Shown: piece after piece, positions 23,229-33,929 of the stretch
Position numbering within the stretch: the stretch's first letter is position 1
Layout: every line of letters starts with the position of its first letter
Assembly (NCBI GenBank): GCA_024734495.1
Contig: JALMQS010000153.1
Location: 10,556,299-10,620,298 of the forward strand
Reading direction: 5' to 3'
Length of the DNA: 64,000 nucleotides
Origin: Forficula auricularia
Lineage: Eukaryota; Arthropoda; Insecta; Dermaptera; Forficulidae
The notes under the pieces: model-generated
The model's database searches: none
Told to the model about the DNA's origin: nothing
The model's input: only the letters and a program-made list of their open reading frames with translations
Position numbers and translations under genes: made by a program

Positions 23229-24121
23229 AGTTTAGTAGTAGCAAACACACTCTTCCAACACCATCCAGAAGGATCTACACGTGGAAAATGCCAAAAGACA
23301 AGGGAGATTTCAAATAGATTACATATTAGTCAAACAAAGATTCAGAAATCAAGTAAAGGACTGTAAAAGCTATCCTGGGGCTGATATTTTTAGTGATCAC
23401 AATCTAATTGCGATGAAATGCCAACTAAAATTTAAAAAACTAATAAAAAAGGGAGGGTCGCGAAAAAACTGGGATATATCTAAATTAAAAAATAAGGAAA
23501 CCCAAAAACTTTTCGAAAACGTAATGAATAAGAAACTGGAAGAAAAAACACCCACAAATAATAAAGAAGAAGAAATCGAACAAGAATGGAATGCTATGAA
23601 ATCAAGCCTGACTGAAACAGCCAACGAAGTCCTTAAATCAAAGAAAAACGAAATTAAAAAGCCATGGGTAACAGACGAAATACTGCAACTGATTGACGAA
23701 CGAAGAAAATTTAAGAACAGAAAAGACGAAGAAGGGAAAGAAACATATAAAAAATTAAGATGGAAAGTTATAAGAGAATGTAGAAAAGCAAAAGAAAAAA
23801 TGATTCAAGAAAAAATGTAAAGAAGTCAACGAAAATCTAGTATTGGGAAAAGTTGATGTAGCCTATAGGGCAATAAAAAGAAATTTTCAAGAAGACAAGC
23901 CAAAAAGCAAGAACATAAGAGATAAAGGAGGCCACATTATTCTAAACGAAAACGAACAGGCAAATAGATGGAAGGAACACCTAGAAGAACTCTATGGAGA
24001 AGAAAAACAATGAACCCAATAGAAGAAGAAGAATCTGTGGACGAAAACGAATTAGGAGACCCCATACTCAGGTCAGAATTCGAGACAGCTTTGAAGGAAC
24101 TAAAAAAACCTTTGGCAAATT
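23229..24121 (+). pseudogene. Eroded LINE: endonuclease end to start of RT (RTE/BovB-like)
   Basis: Pieces in different frames read VVANTLFQHHP, then RRIYTWKMP, then QIDYILVKQRF, RNQVKDCKSYPGADIFSDHN and a long charged linker (open to the stop at 23820). They continue in another frame with RWKEHLEELYGEE to a stop at 24013, then EFETALKELK. The QIDYIL and SDHN motifs are the end of an apurinic endonuclease domain. The RWKEHFEELL-like and 'ALKELK' phrases normally precede the RT palm. At least three frame changes and a truncation before the RT core show it is dead. RTE-type is inferred from the phrasing of these motifs. Confidence 0.75.
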
Positions 24122-24322
24122 TACAAATAGATGTTAATTGATATATTTTATACAAAATCCAGTCACGTTATAAATTTACATGAAGCTAAAATTTTTATTT
24201 TTGACAAGGCTTGGTTCGATCACATATGTGTACCTCATTTTGTGTATGACTGTAAGTTTAAACAATCAACTAGGTCAACTTGTAATTTTGTATAAAATAT
24301 ATCAATTAACATCTATTTGTAA
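24122..24322. mobile_element. Short MITE with ~37-bp TIRs
   Basis: The left end TACAAATAGATGTTAATTGA and its continuation 'TATATTTTATACAAAAT' are repeated inverted at 24287-24322. The interior is noncoding. It truncates or abuts the LINE fragment on its left. No target duplication was fixed. Confidence 0.55.
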
Positions 24323-24331
24323 AAAATTTTC

Positions 24332-24545
24332 AGCCTAATTAACTGAAGATGGCCAAATAAATTCAGGCCGAAACGTTTTATTAAAGGTGTTTTATTGAAC
24401 CCAGTGATTCCATCTTTGCCTGATACCTCCTCCTTCATCTAATACAGGTATTAATTTTTAGAGCCTGATGAAGTTACAATAATTTAGCGAAACGGTGCGA
24501 ATGCTCGTATGATACAACACGGTGTTTAATTGTTTCATTTTTCTC
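24332..24545 (+). repeat. Repeat with two adjacent hammerhead-like motifs
   Basis: 24343-24376 reads CTGAAGA, T, GGCC, loop, GGCC, GAAACGT and is followed by 'AAAGGTGTTTTATTGAACCC'. 24465-24493 reads CTGATGA, A, GTTA, loop, TAGC, GAAAC and is followed by 'CACGGTGTTTAATTG'. The stems differ in sequence but both pair. The first matches 5676-5800 inverted. No protein is present. Confidence 0.5.
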
Positions 24546-24997
24546 TAATTTGTTTTAGGTATCTAATACTGATTATGGAACTGAACAATAATAATATTTA
24601 AATTATAAAATAAAAGAAAAATATTAAAACAAAAAGATTCTCTCACAGAGCTCTGCAATCTTTGCATATGAGGCGCGGTGCTTTAAAGTCAGTAATTAAT
24701 TGGAAGATGTATAAATATTGTTTAATAATATTCTGGCTATTACATAGTAGCGTAAATGAAGGAAGAGAACTAAATTAAAATAAATTAAATTCAAAATTTG
24801 TATAGACATTAGGTATTGGTTTGAGTTCTAAATCAGTGGCTAAGAGGATAAAATGAGCCTCGATCTTTTAAAGTATCACACCATACACGCGAAGAAACCT
24901 GACTGATCCCCTTTCTTGAAAATCAAATCTTTTATTTATTCATCTAATTTAATAATTTCAGTAATCGCTATGATTATGCTCAGAAAACCAGATTAAA
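24546..24997. other. No gene recognised
   Basis: AT-rich flank of the Helitron, with no recognisable features. Confidence 0.45.
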
Positions 24998-26004
24998 TCT
25001 ATATATATAAAATTAAGGTTTTGTCTGTACATTGCTCCAAATCACGCCAAATTTTGGTTGCACACGTTTCAAGCAAAGTTATGAACGAAATACACCTCAA
25101 CAAAATTCCGCCTGTCTGTATGTATGTCTGTTTCCGTCGTTTCCGAAAAGTTCCTCACGTGTGCTTCGAACTTACGTTTTTAGTTATATAACGTTTTGAT
25201 ATTTTGACCCCAAAAGGGAGTTTGGGGGGGGGGGCGCACGAATGAAAATTATCAAATAACTCCTAAACTATTAACTCTACGGCAAATTTTAAAATGAACA
25301 AAGTTGTAGGGGATGTGATTTCTGACAACTTTTGTTTAAAAAAAATTCCCCCAAAAAGGAGGAGGTCAAAATATGAAAATTCTTGCTTTTGGACCAAACT
25401 CAACCAAATTTTATATACATAATCTGTGGGTCACTAGAAGGCTAGAAATGCAAAACTAACCACCCAAAGGGGGGCAAAAGATGAAAATTCTTACCCTTAA
25501 TAGCCAACTTAACCAGATTTTGTATATAGAATCTATGGGTCACTAGAAGGCTAGAAATGAAAAAACTGGATGCGGGGGTAAGGTGCAGGGGGGGGGGGTT
25601 ACGGGGTGAGGGGGGCAGGGTGGAGTGGAGGGTTTAGGTTAAGGTCCAGAGGCATAATGAGGGGGATCAGGTGAGGGTCCAGAGGCCTAGTGGAGTGGTG
25701 CGGGGTGGGGTCCGGGGTGGGTACGGGGCGGTGCGGGGTGGGTGGGGCGCGATGGTGGGGTCCGGGGGATGGTGGGGTGGGGTGGTTCAGGGTTGAGTGG
25801 GGGGTTCAGGTGAGGGTCCAGCGGCGTAGTGGGCTGGTGCGGGGGCTGGAGTGTGTGGTGGTTGTGCACGGGTGCGGGGGGTGTGAGGTGCTGGATGGGG
25901 TTCGGGGGGTGGGTGTGGTGGGGAGTGGGGTTCGTGGGTTCGGGGTCCAGGTGGCTTGCCCCCTGGCTAGCAAGAGGGCCGCCGAAGGCGGGCCTTGCAG
26001 CTAG
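24998..26004 (+). mobile_element. Non-autonomous Helitron with G-rich core
   Basis: The 5' end is TCTATATATATAAAATTAAG after host A. The 3' end is CTAG before host T, preceded by a GC hairpin (GCCGCCGAAGGCGGGC). TC...CTAG ends, a subterminal 3' hairpin and insertion between A and T define Helitrons. The 1007-bp element has no Rep/helicase. It contains REP-A-like phrases (25370-25560) and then ~400 bp of G-rich, loosely repetitive sequence (25565-25960) built of GGTGCGGGG/GGTGGGG words. The ORFs predicted in the G-rich part are composition artefacts. A second copy lies inverted at 37420-38050. Confidence 0.85.
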
Positions 26005-26053
26005 TATCTAATATAATGGAGATTTCAGAAAAAATACCTTTAACTCTAGAACG

Positions 26054-26430
26054 CACAAGCTTTTCACAAACACAAAGTCCCGAGCTGGGCCTATCAGTTT
26101 AATTGGTTACAACATATTTTTCAATAATTTTATTAATGCTTTTTTATTAATTTATATCAAGATTTATAAAAATAAAAAATAAATCAATACTTTTTTTTAC
26201 TATACTTCGCTCTAAAATATACTGTATACAAAGTCACAAGCCGGGCCGTGGGAACCACTATAGATTTATTGGTTTATAATACATTTTTTAATAGTTTTTA
26301 ATAGTTTTTTTTTAATTTATATCAGGATTTATAAAAATAAATAAAATATCAATACTTTTTTTTATTGTTTTTACTGTTTTAATATACAGAAAACCCCCAG
26401 CCCGTCTCGTGACTTTGTGTTTGTAAAATG
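26054..26430. mobile_element. TIR element with an internal tandem duplication
   Basis: The ends 'TCACAAACACAAAGTCCCGA' and, inverted, 'TTTACAAACACAAAGTCACG' delimit ~375 bp. The interior holds two ~170-bp direct repeats ('TATTGGTTTATAATACATTT'...'ATATCAGGATTTATAAAAAT'). An additional copy of the end word (ACAAAGTCACAAGCCGGG) lies between them, as if an end had been duplicated along with the interior. It is noncoding. Confidence 0.5.
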
Positions 26431-27513
26431 GTTCCAAGAAAAAATTAGGTATATAAAAATTTTTTTTAGAAACATTCTTTAAACATACTTTTAGTATGTA
26501 TTAGGACTATTAAAAACTTGGAATTTATGGGACACCTTTTCTGAAAGTTATTGAAAAGAAAAGGTGTGCCCGAATCTGAGAGGGCCGGCTTATACGTTCT
26601 AGGTCTAAAAATTGTACGAATTTTTTTATTCACTATCAATATAATTGTGGCAAAATAAAATCCTTGAAAAAATGCCTTTAATTTAATCTTCAGATGAACC
26701 AATTTCGTTTTAAAGCTCAGCGATCATTGATTCCTCCTTCCCTTAATCAATTTAATTAATTAAATGTAATTAATGAAATTCCACCAAAGGATAATTATTT
26801 GGTTTGAATTCTCTCTTGCTTTGATTCCTTCCGCTGAATTCTCGTTATTTCTCTGCTGTTTCATCTATTTTTAATTCCTTTTCGTTTTTCTTTTGATTCC
26901 ATGAACGAAACTACTTACTCTTCTCCTATTTATAGACTAAAGAATGTTTGCTTCGTGCAGAGTTTCTATTTTCCTTTTTAATTTGAATCATTTTATTAAA
27001 AGATAAAAAAACTAGGTAGTCGATATAAGTAAAGGGGCCGTTGATGCTTTGATAACATCATGACAAAGTCCACGACGCCAGGACCAACTTTTATTTGTTA
27101 TCGAAATGTTGGCTTCCTCATGCTTTGACACCAAGCAAAGGCATACAACTCAATTAGTAAAGAGATTAACCGATAAACCTATTAACTTGGCGAAAACAAA
27201 CCCAGCAGAAGTGTAGACATTCACGAGCAATAGTAGCTAGGTGTAAATACAATATCTTTACAAGTATAAACATTCGCAAAATAAACATCCGGCTGGGTTA
27301 TTTTAAACACACAAAAGAAATGAGTAGTAACAGTGGAATTGATTCTCTCTTGATTAATCAGACAATCATTTCTAGCCTGGAGCGGTATGAATTTTGCTTT
27401 AAGTTTTATCTGAACAATTATGGAAGCTCTACTCATTCAACTATCTATCTATGTGAATTATACAATATGTGAAAGAACAAAGAGTTTTCAAAATATATAA
27501 TATCCTGTACTGA
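26431..27513. other. No gene recognised
   Basis: AT-rich DNA. Short ORFs here (26466-26702 and 27221-27436, minus strand) lack any motif and are not called. Confidence 0.45.
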
Positions 27514-27862
27514 AGTGAAACCTGGGTCACGATCAAGAGAGAAGACAGCCAAATTACTGCTGCGGAGGTTCGTTTTCTTAGAGGCGTCAAAGGATATAGA
27601 AGACTAGACAAAATAAAAAAATAGTCAAATAAGAGAAGAACTCCAAATCTAAGGGATAGATAGTGCCAGGGATAAATATAAACAGAAATGGATTTGACCA
27701 CCTCGAAAGGATGGAAGATCAAGACCGCCAAAATATGCCATGAACAAAGCCAAAGAAAAAGGAGACCGCGGACGCCCTAGAGGGCATTGGCAGAATAATG
27801 TATTAGCCGGAACAGGCTTAACGGCCTAACCCTTGAGTGCAAATGATGATGATGATAATATA
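27514..27862 (+). pseudogene. Eroded LINE: C-terminal end of a reverse-transcriptase ORF
   Basis: The frame from 27514 reads SETWVTIKREDSQITAAEVR and FLRGVKGYRRLDKIKK to a stop at 27624. Later pieces in other frames read REELQI, DHLERMEDQDR and KEKGDRGRPRGHWQ, ending at TAA (27825-27827). The tryptophan-bearing opening, the 'AAE-x-RFLRR-x-x-GY' helix, the 'HLERM' motif and the 'GRPR-x-x-W' end are standard after the RT domain of RTE/Jockey-like LINEs. The tail ends ATGATGATGATGATAATA, like the short tandem tails of RTE elements. Several stops and frame changes show it is inactive. It might be the other end of the family at 23.2 kb, but they do not overlap, so this is untested. Confidence 0.7.
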
Positions 27863-29313
27863 TAAAGGTACCCCCCCCCCCCGTAGTGGACCATGCTCTA
27901 GTAATAGACCTTTGGACAGAAAAGTTGATAAAATAAGAATTTGTTACTTTTTGACGCGTCAATTTTAAATGTATATTCAAGTTGTGATATCTAGAAACCA
28001 AGCTTTGATGCTCTAACACGTGCAGTTCATCAATTTATTAAGTTATTGACATTTATGTGAAGCGTGTCGTAAGGATTTACTCTAGTGAGCTCTTTTCTAA
28101 TCAATTTGGTTAAGGATTACTGATTGTGTCAATCGAAATATTAACCACTCAGTATATATTTAAATATAAGTTTTTTATATATTTATATTCTTAAAATAAT
28201 AATCTAGCATAATAGTATAATTTTGGCTATAAAGCCTTATCTGGAAATGTAGTGAGGGAGGTCCTCTATTGGTTCTTATATCAAAGATTTATCTAGAAAT
28301 GGGTCTATTAAAAAACGAGCGAATTTACAGCATTTCGGTCTACAATAAAAACCTCGTTTAGCGAACATTTATATTTTTAAAGATTTGAATGATTTTGTCA
28401 AAATGGCTGTTAGCAATTGTGTGGTTGGATAGTGTATATTTTAACCAGTAATAAGTGGTCATAACCAGTAATAGTTGGTCATAACCATTGGCATAGTTAG
28501 GGTGTTTTCCTAGGGGGAGGGTCAGCTGATTAACCACCAAAAGGTCTAAATTTCGGTAATCCGATTAGAAAACAACTAAATTTTTAGTAGAATTGACAAA
28601 TTTTGGAATTAACGAAATAATCGATGCCTCGTAATAATGGAGTTTCGATTTATCTAGGAGGGGCAATGAGTTTTGTAAGGAGGGAACTGCCCCCTTTCCC
28701 CTTCCCCTAACTACATGGGTGTACATGGTCATAACACCTGTAGAACTGTATTTGATTTTGTATATTTGTGATGAAATTTATAAAAATCAGATTATTGTTT
28801 GTTAGTATTATTTATTAAATTTATTCTATTATAAAGCGCTTATGTTGTCCGTCGCGAGCCACTCATTTAAAAACCCACAAATAGTTTATGTCAAATTTAT
28901 TAAAATTAGAAAATTTGAATTATTATTTTAAAACCCACGAATGTTCAAAGTCAAAAAATCAAGAAGCCTCCTAGACAGTAAGATGCCTGCCGAAGGCGGG
29001 TTTCGCAGGTGGTTTAATAATAATATTTCTAAAATGTTGATTTTTAATTAATGAGGAAAAGTTAAGTGAAAATCACTTGACGCAGACGCTAGTTTTTTAA
29101 AAACAATCTCAAATCAATTAGGCATGTCTTGAATACGTTTTTATTTTATCTGGAATTATTTTCCTTCTTGATATCTAATCAAGTAACGTGTTTCTTTTCC
29201 CTTTGCTCTGTTTTTTGCATTGAAATGAATTTATTTCATTTCGAGTCAAGCACCCAATGGGTCAAGTGCGTAACCGTTGTCTTTTATTTGTTGTCGCGTT
29301 TTGTGAATTTTTG
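27863..29313. other. Mostly unrecognised; possible Helitron-like terminus near 28980-29010
   Basis: C12 homopolymer at about 27871-27882. At 28985-29006 'GCCTGCCGAAGGCGGGTTTC' is a hairpin nearly identical to the Helitron 3' hairpin at 25978-26000. However, no CTAG follows, so it may be a decayed end. No gene is seen. Confidence 0.3.
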
Positions 29314-29553
29314 ATGACTACTACTTACAATGTGAAAAATTGTTCAAAACTTCATGTACAGAGACAAGGTAAACATCTAAATAAATTTTTTAAATCTTTT
29401 GGTTTGTTTAGTGAAGTAAAAATAAATAAACACACCATAACTATCATTGGCGAGCGTTCCATCGATGCTGTGGATGCGGCGCAGCTAAAATTTCAAACAT
29501 TTTTAGAGTATTTTCATAAATATCGACTTCTAAAATTTCAGGAGGATCATTAA
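29314..29553 (+). CDS. Hypothetical 79-residue ORF
   Basis: A frame open from 29257 has an inner ATG at 29314 and runs to TAA at 29553. The predicted product starts MTTTYNVKNCSK and contains a compact-looking stretch with FGLFSEVKINKHTITIIGER (a strand-turn-strand pattern) followed by a helix around DAVDAAQLKFQTFLEYF. Codon use is more varied than in nearby chance ORFs, which is why I list it. I recognise no family. A GT after CAGAGACAAG (about 29370) could be a splice donor. It may be an exon, a retrocopy or chance. Confidence 0.25.
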   Translation: MTTTYNVKNCSKLHVQRQGKHLNKFFKSFGLFSEVKINKHTITIIGERSIDAVDAAQLKFQTFLEYFHKYRLLKFQEDH

Positions 29554-29898
29554 ATTTTCAAATTATTATTATCCGTTATTTCAAATATTTCTATAAAAAA
29601 AATCATTTTTTGTTTTGAAAAGTATATTGGATCACGAAATGAAATAAAATTGTTGCATAGTTTCAAGGGGCAATTAAAATGAATAACTTTCCGAAAAGGG
29701 TGCGATTAGAAGGTTTCAAGTCTCTTCCTGGTAGATATATCTTCCAGTTCAACCATGTCAAAGACAACTCCTGACGAGTTTTAGTCGAATAAAAATTGTT
29801 CTCGCTGAGGAACTAATAAAATAATTAACCATATTTTTTTTATTAACAAATATCAATAGAATTAGAATATTTGATCTGAAGCCCGAGACAATTCTTAC

Positions 29899-30720
29899 TT
29901 TACCATACAGGGGGTATGGTCAAGTATTGTAATCGTGCATGAAAAAAGTGTTTTTTTCCTTCTTTTTTTTCAAAATATCTAAAAAACGGCCGAAACTATT
30001 TCGATTAAAAAAAATGAGCGAAACCATGGCATTTCGGTCTACAAAAAGCTCTAATAAGTGAACATCAAAAAAATTATATTTTTGGAGATAATAATTGTTT
30101 TGTCAAAATGTCTGTTAGTTAGTTGAGTCTCGTGCGTTACCAAATTTGTGGACGAGCTAGCTCAAAAATTAGTGTGAATATCGAAACCAAATTTCACACG
30201 TAGTTTTGGTCCATTGAGATTAAGAGCTGATTAGATTTTGGTGCATATCGACCCAAATTTAAGGGGGGTCGGGGGGGGTTAAAAATTAAAAATCTAGGTC
30301 GTTTTAGCAAACCCAAACAAATTTTGTATACATAATCAGTGGACCCCCAGAAGTCTAAAAATGCAAAATCTAACCGCCCAAAATGGGGAGGGGGGAGGGT
30401 CAATAAATGAAAATCTTGGCCATTTACCAAACTAAACCAAATTTTGTATTCATAATCATTGGGTCCCAAGAAGTCTAAAAATGCAAAAACTAACCGCCCG
30501 AAATGGGGGGGGGGGGGTCAAAAAATGAAAATCTTGCCATTTACCAAACTCAACCAAATTTTGTATACATAATCAGTGGGCCCGAGGAGTCTAAAAATGC
30601 AAAAACTAACCCCCTCCCCTAGATGATTATAAATAATTTTATTAAAAATTAAATATAAGTGAGGGGCCAGGTTGTATGGTAAAGTCAAGTGGATGGCCAC
30701 ATCAGAACACGTCAGCTTAT
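29899..30720 (+). repeat. REP-A copy 3, most complete
   Basis: It runs from TACCATACAGGGGGTATGGT to 'AGAACACGTCAGCTTATTTT' with all landmarks in order. From about 30300 to 30610 it contains three ~120-130-bp tandem units ('TTGTATACATAATCAGTGG'...'AAGTCTAAAAATGCAAAA...CTAACC...') separated by G runs. ORFs predicted inside on the minus strand are repeat-derived. Confidence 0.7.
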
Positions 30721-30729
30721 TTTTTTTCT

Positions 30730-30771
30730 TCAAATGTGGCCCCCTTGTAACCCAAAGGTTGTACACCCCTG
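30730..30771 (-). mobile_element. hAT-like terminus
   Basis: The minus strand from 30771 reads CAGGGGTGTACAACCTTTGG, a common hAT end. The rest of the element is not recognised; REP-A abuts it. Confidence 0.4.
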
Positions 30772-31071
30772 GCTTTAGGCTATTGGCGAAATTCAGAGTA
30801 TACGAGGGAAAATATACACATAAGAATAATTTATCTAGGTTTTCTAAATAACTTATTTATTTTGGGAATTCTTGTATAGCTGTAGTTGTATTAATTTATG
30901 AAGAGGTTAGAATAAGAGACGTGTAGCTTTTATTTATTTAAGAACTCCCACTAACGTTTCGGCTATTGGTTGTAGCCGAGGGGTGTAATTTATGAAGAGG
31001 TTAGAATAAGAGACGTGTAGCTTTTATTTATTTAAGAACTCCCACTAACGTTACGGCTATTGGTTGTAGCC

Positions 31072-31437
31072 GAGGGGTGATCCGCAATTGGAAGTAGGTG
31101 AATATCTCTTTGGAAGTATTTTGGAAGTACTTGGAAATATTTGGAAGTACTTGGAAATATTTGGAAGTACTTGGAAATATTTGGATGTACTTGGAAATAT
31201 TTGGATGTACTTGAAATATTTATAAGCACTTGGAAATATTTGGAAGTGCCCTGGAATCTTTGGAAGTGCTTGAAAATATTTGGAAGTGCTTGGAAATATT
31301 TGGAAGTACTTGGAAATATTTGGAAGTACTTGAAATATTTGGAATTACTTGGAAATATTTGGAAGTACGTAGTTGAAAATATTTGGGAGTACAAGTGGAA
31401 GTAGGTGTACAGCATATTAGGTCGCGGTTCACCCCTC
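31072..31437. mobile_element. TIR element, 'GAGGGGTGAACCGCGA' family, copy 2
   Basis: The ends are GAGGGGTGATCCGC at the left and GCGGTTCACCCCTC at the right. It is flanked by direct repeats GGTTGTAGCC (31062-31071 and 31438-31447), which look like a 9-10-bp target duplication. It shares 'GGAAGTAGGTG' subterminal words with the copy at 10529-10693. Its core has been replaced by a minisatellite. Confidence 0.65.
31112..31390 (+). repeat. 20-bp minisatellite
   Basis: About 14 copies of a unit close to TTGGAAATATTTGGAAGTAC, with small variants and occasional one-base shortening. The unit looks like an expansion of the 'TTGGAAGTA' word at the element's edge. ORFs reading through it in either direction are repeat artefacts. 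Confidence 0.8.
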
Positions 31438-31621
31438 GGTTGTAGCCATCTTCAGAGCGGGAATTTGTCAATATTTATAAAAAACAATTTTTTTGGATTA
31501 TCTGATTCAAAAAAAGAAGATAGCTACAACCAATAGCTGAAACGTTAGCGGGAGTTCATAAATAAAAAAGAAATAAATCAAAGCTGCATGTCTCTTATTT
31601 TAACCCCTTCATAAATTAAAT

Positions 31622-32582
31622 AACTTATGTAAAGGCCCAAGTAGCTGCCAAGAGGTATTAGGTGAATGATTTTACATGTAGGTAAATATTAATTTTTTAT
31701 ATCTCGAAGAGATGTCACTCATATAATGATTTTCGCAAATTGTACTATGCTCGGATCATCAAGCTTTGACAAGTTTATAATTTTAATATTTTAGATTTTA
31801 TGAAAAAAGAGACATATACTACAGACAGTCTCTCACTAAGGCTCCTGCCTTCATCAATTTCAATAGAGAACCGTAGAAACCAAACTAGGTTGTTTTGATA
31901 AATTGTCGCGTGCAAAAAATCTCTCAATTTATTTATTTAAAATATTACTCTTTCTTAAAAATAATTTTCCTTGACGACCTGATTTCTCATTAACTTCTAA
32001 ATGAACGAGAGAGTGTTTGATTTATTTCCCATTGAATAAATTTATCTATTTATCACAAAAGTTGTTTTGGATTATGCAATGGATAATGAATGGATGAGAA
32101 GGGATAAATTTCTAAATCGATTTACTCCTCTCATTCAAATGAAAAAAATATTTAACCACTGCAGTATTTATTTATTTTTTGTACGCGTTCCCATCGAAGT
32201 GTTTCGTTTAGGTGAAATTAAGAGGTTGTGGTGTGTTAAACAAACCGCATTCATTCAACAACCCCAAGGGATTCTCGCCCTCCTTCTTGTACATTAAAAG
32301 TTGTTCAACGTTTTAATGAACAATTAATATTAACAATGGACAACAAACTAACCACGGAGATAAAGATCAACCTAAAAACGATCACATAAGAAATGTTTGG
32401 AACGTTGGATCTTTTATTAATAAAATAATTAATTAATCAAACTTAATTTAAATTGAAGGAAAAAGTGAAAACATTTTTTTTTAAGTTTCAGTATGTTTTC
32501 CGAAAATGTAAGTAATTTGAGAATTTTGTGTTGAGTTGGTGTGAGGTGGGTTTGTGTTAAAATATTAATTTCGCCCATGGTT
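31622..32582. other. No supported gene
   Basis: A 76-codon ORF at 32067-32297 has no recognisable motif and I do not call it. The remainder is AT-rich. Confidence 0.4.
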
Positions 32583-33268
32583 TAAAAAATAAATTGACAC
32601 GTTCTTATGTGGCCATTCACTTGACGTTACCATAAACTTCTGGTTGAGATTTGTCCAAGGGCTTAGATTTTCATTTTTTGGACCCCCCTGCCCCCCATTT
32701 TGGGCGTTTTTTTGCATTTTTAGTGCTCTGGGAGCACACTGATTATGTAAAGTAAACAAAATTTAGTTGAGTTTGCTCAAACGGCCTAGATTTTTATTTT
32801 TTGATCCCCCCCCTAATTTTGGCGCCAGAAAAAAATATATTTTCATTATTATAGGTTTATTTTATAGTATATTTCACTTTTCTTGTTTTTTTTTAGTTTG
32901 AAAAGATTATAATTTTAAATTTTAACCCCCTCCCCCTTAATTTTTGGTCGAAATGCACAAAAATCTAATCAGCTCTTAATATCAATGCACCAAAACTACG
33001 TGTGAAATTTGGTTTTGATATTCACTCTAGTTTTTGATCTAGCGAGTTCACAAAAATTTAGTAACGCACAGACTAACAGACATTTTGACAAAACAAGTAT
33101 TATCTTGAAAAATATAATTTCTTCGATGTTCACTTAGTAGAACTTTTTTGTAGATCGGAATGCCATGGTTTCGCCCAATTTTTTTAATCAAAATAGTTTC
33201 ATCCGTTTTTGAGATATTTCGAAAAAACCACTTTTTTCATGCACGATTACAATACTTGACCATAAGTA
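32583..33268 (-). repeat. REP-A copy 4 (minus strand)
   Basis: It begins with the complement of the right end ('GACACGTTCTTATGTGGCCA') and finishes with 'GATTACAATACTTGACCATA'. It has a single internal unit only and a ~100-bp A/T-rich region near 32830-32920 not seen in the others. Confidence 0.65.
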
Positions 33269-33929
33269 AAAATACAGTATACAAATCAAGAAATTTTAAT
33301 ATTTATTTTTCTCTTTGCTAAGCAACAACGGATGTATTGAATTGTTTCGAAAGTGAATTGTTAGGCGAATTTAAAATTTACTTAGAATTTGTAATTCTTA
33401 CCTCTCAATAATCCCCCCTTCCACACACACACAACTACTACTAATCAAATGATTGTAACTAATCAACTCAAGTCGATGTTTGTGTTAATAAACCACATCT
33501 CTGCCAAGTTTAAACTTTTTTTTACCATTATCTGATAAAAATTTGCCAATTTAGCCTACTGAAACTTGATAGATTCTACTTTTTCCTCTAATTATATTTT
33601 TTAAAACAATCATACAGTTGACTTTAAAAGGGCTAATTGGGTTAATAAGCCCTGGTCTTTTAAAATTATTATTATTATTATTATTATTATACTAATTTTT
33701 CAAAGTAGGAACTTAGCATATTACTATGCCTGTCAGTTTGCTTTAATAGTGATTTCACTTAATTTATTTTTTAATGACTGAAACATGAAGAACAATCAAT
33801 TTCAACAATTGTTTTTTTCTGTTTGGATTCTGATACCCACAATAACACGATTACAGAAAGTGGTAGAAAATTCTTTCTTTTCTTATGTGGTTGGCTTGCT
33901 ATAACAATAAAAAGAATTTTACTATATCC
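33269..33929. other. No gene recognised
   Basis: AT-rich stretch with a CA run near 33422-33434 and an ATT microsatellite at 33664-33690. Confidence 0.45.

Larger units (their letters stand above)
30892..31621. mobile_element. Foldback element with nested insertion and duplicated arm
   Basis: The outer arms are inverted. The left is 'TAATTTATGAAGAGGTTAGA'...'GAACTCCCACTAACGTT' (30892 on). The right is its complement ending at 31621 ('CCCCTTCATAAATTA'). The left arm is tandemly duplicated: a 94-bp unit at 30892-30985 and again at 30986-31079. Each unit ends with the first bases of the inserted TIR element. The arms carry the hammerhead-like motif: right arm 31516-31545 is GAAGA, T, AGCT, loop, AGCT, GAAACGT. 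On the left (minus strand) the stem is GGCT...AGCC and the motif is split by the insertion. Confidence 0.65.

Noticed and set aside
25690..26011. Glycine/valine/tryptophan-rich ORFs in both strands
   Set aside because: They are products of the G-rich simple sequence in the Helitron core, open in several frames at once.
31032..31471. Overlapping ORFs on both strands across the minisatellite
   Set aside because: The 20-bp unit has no stop in several frames. There is no protein signal.
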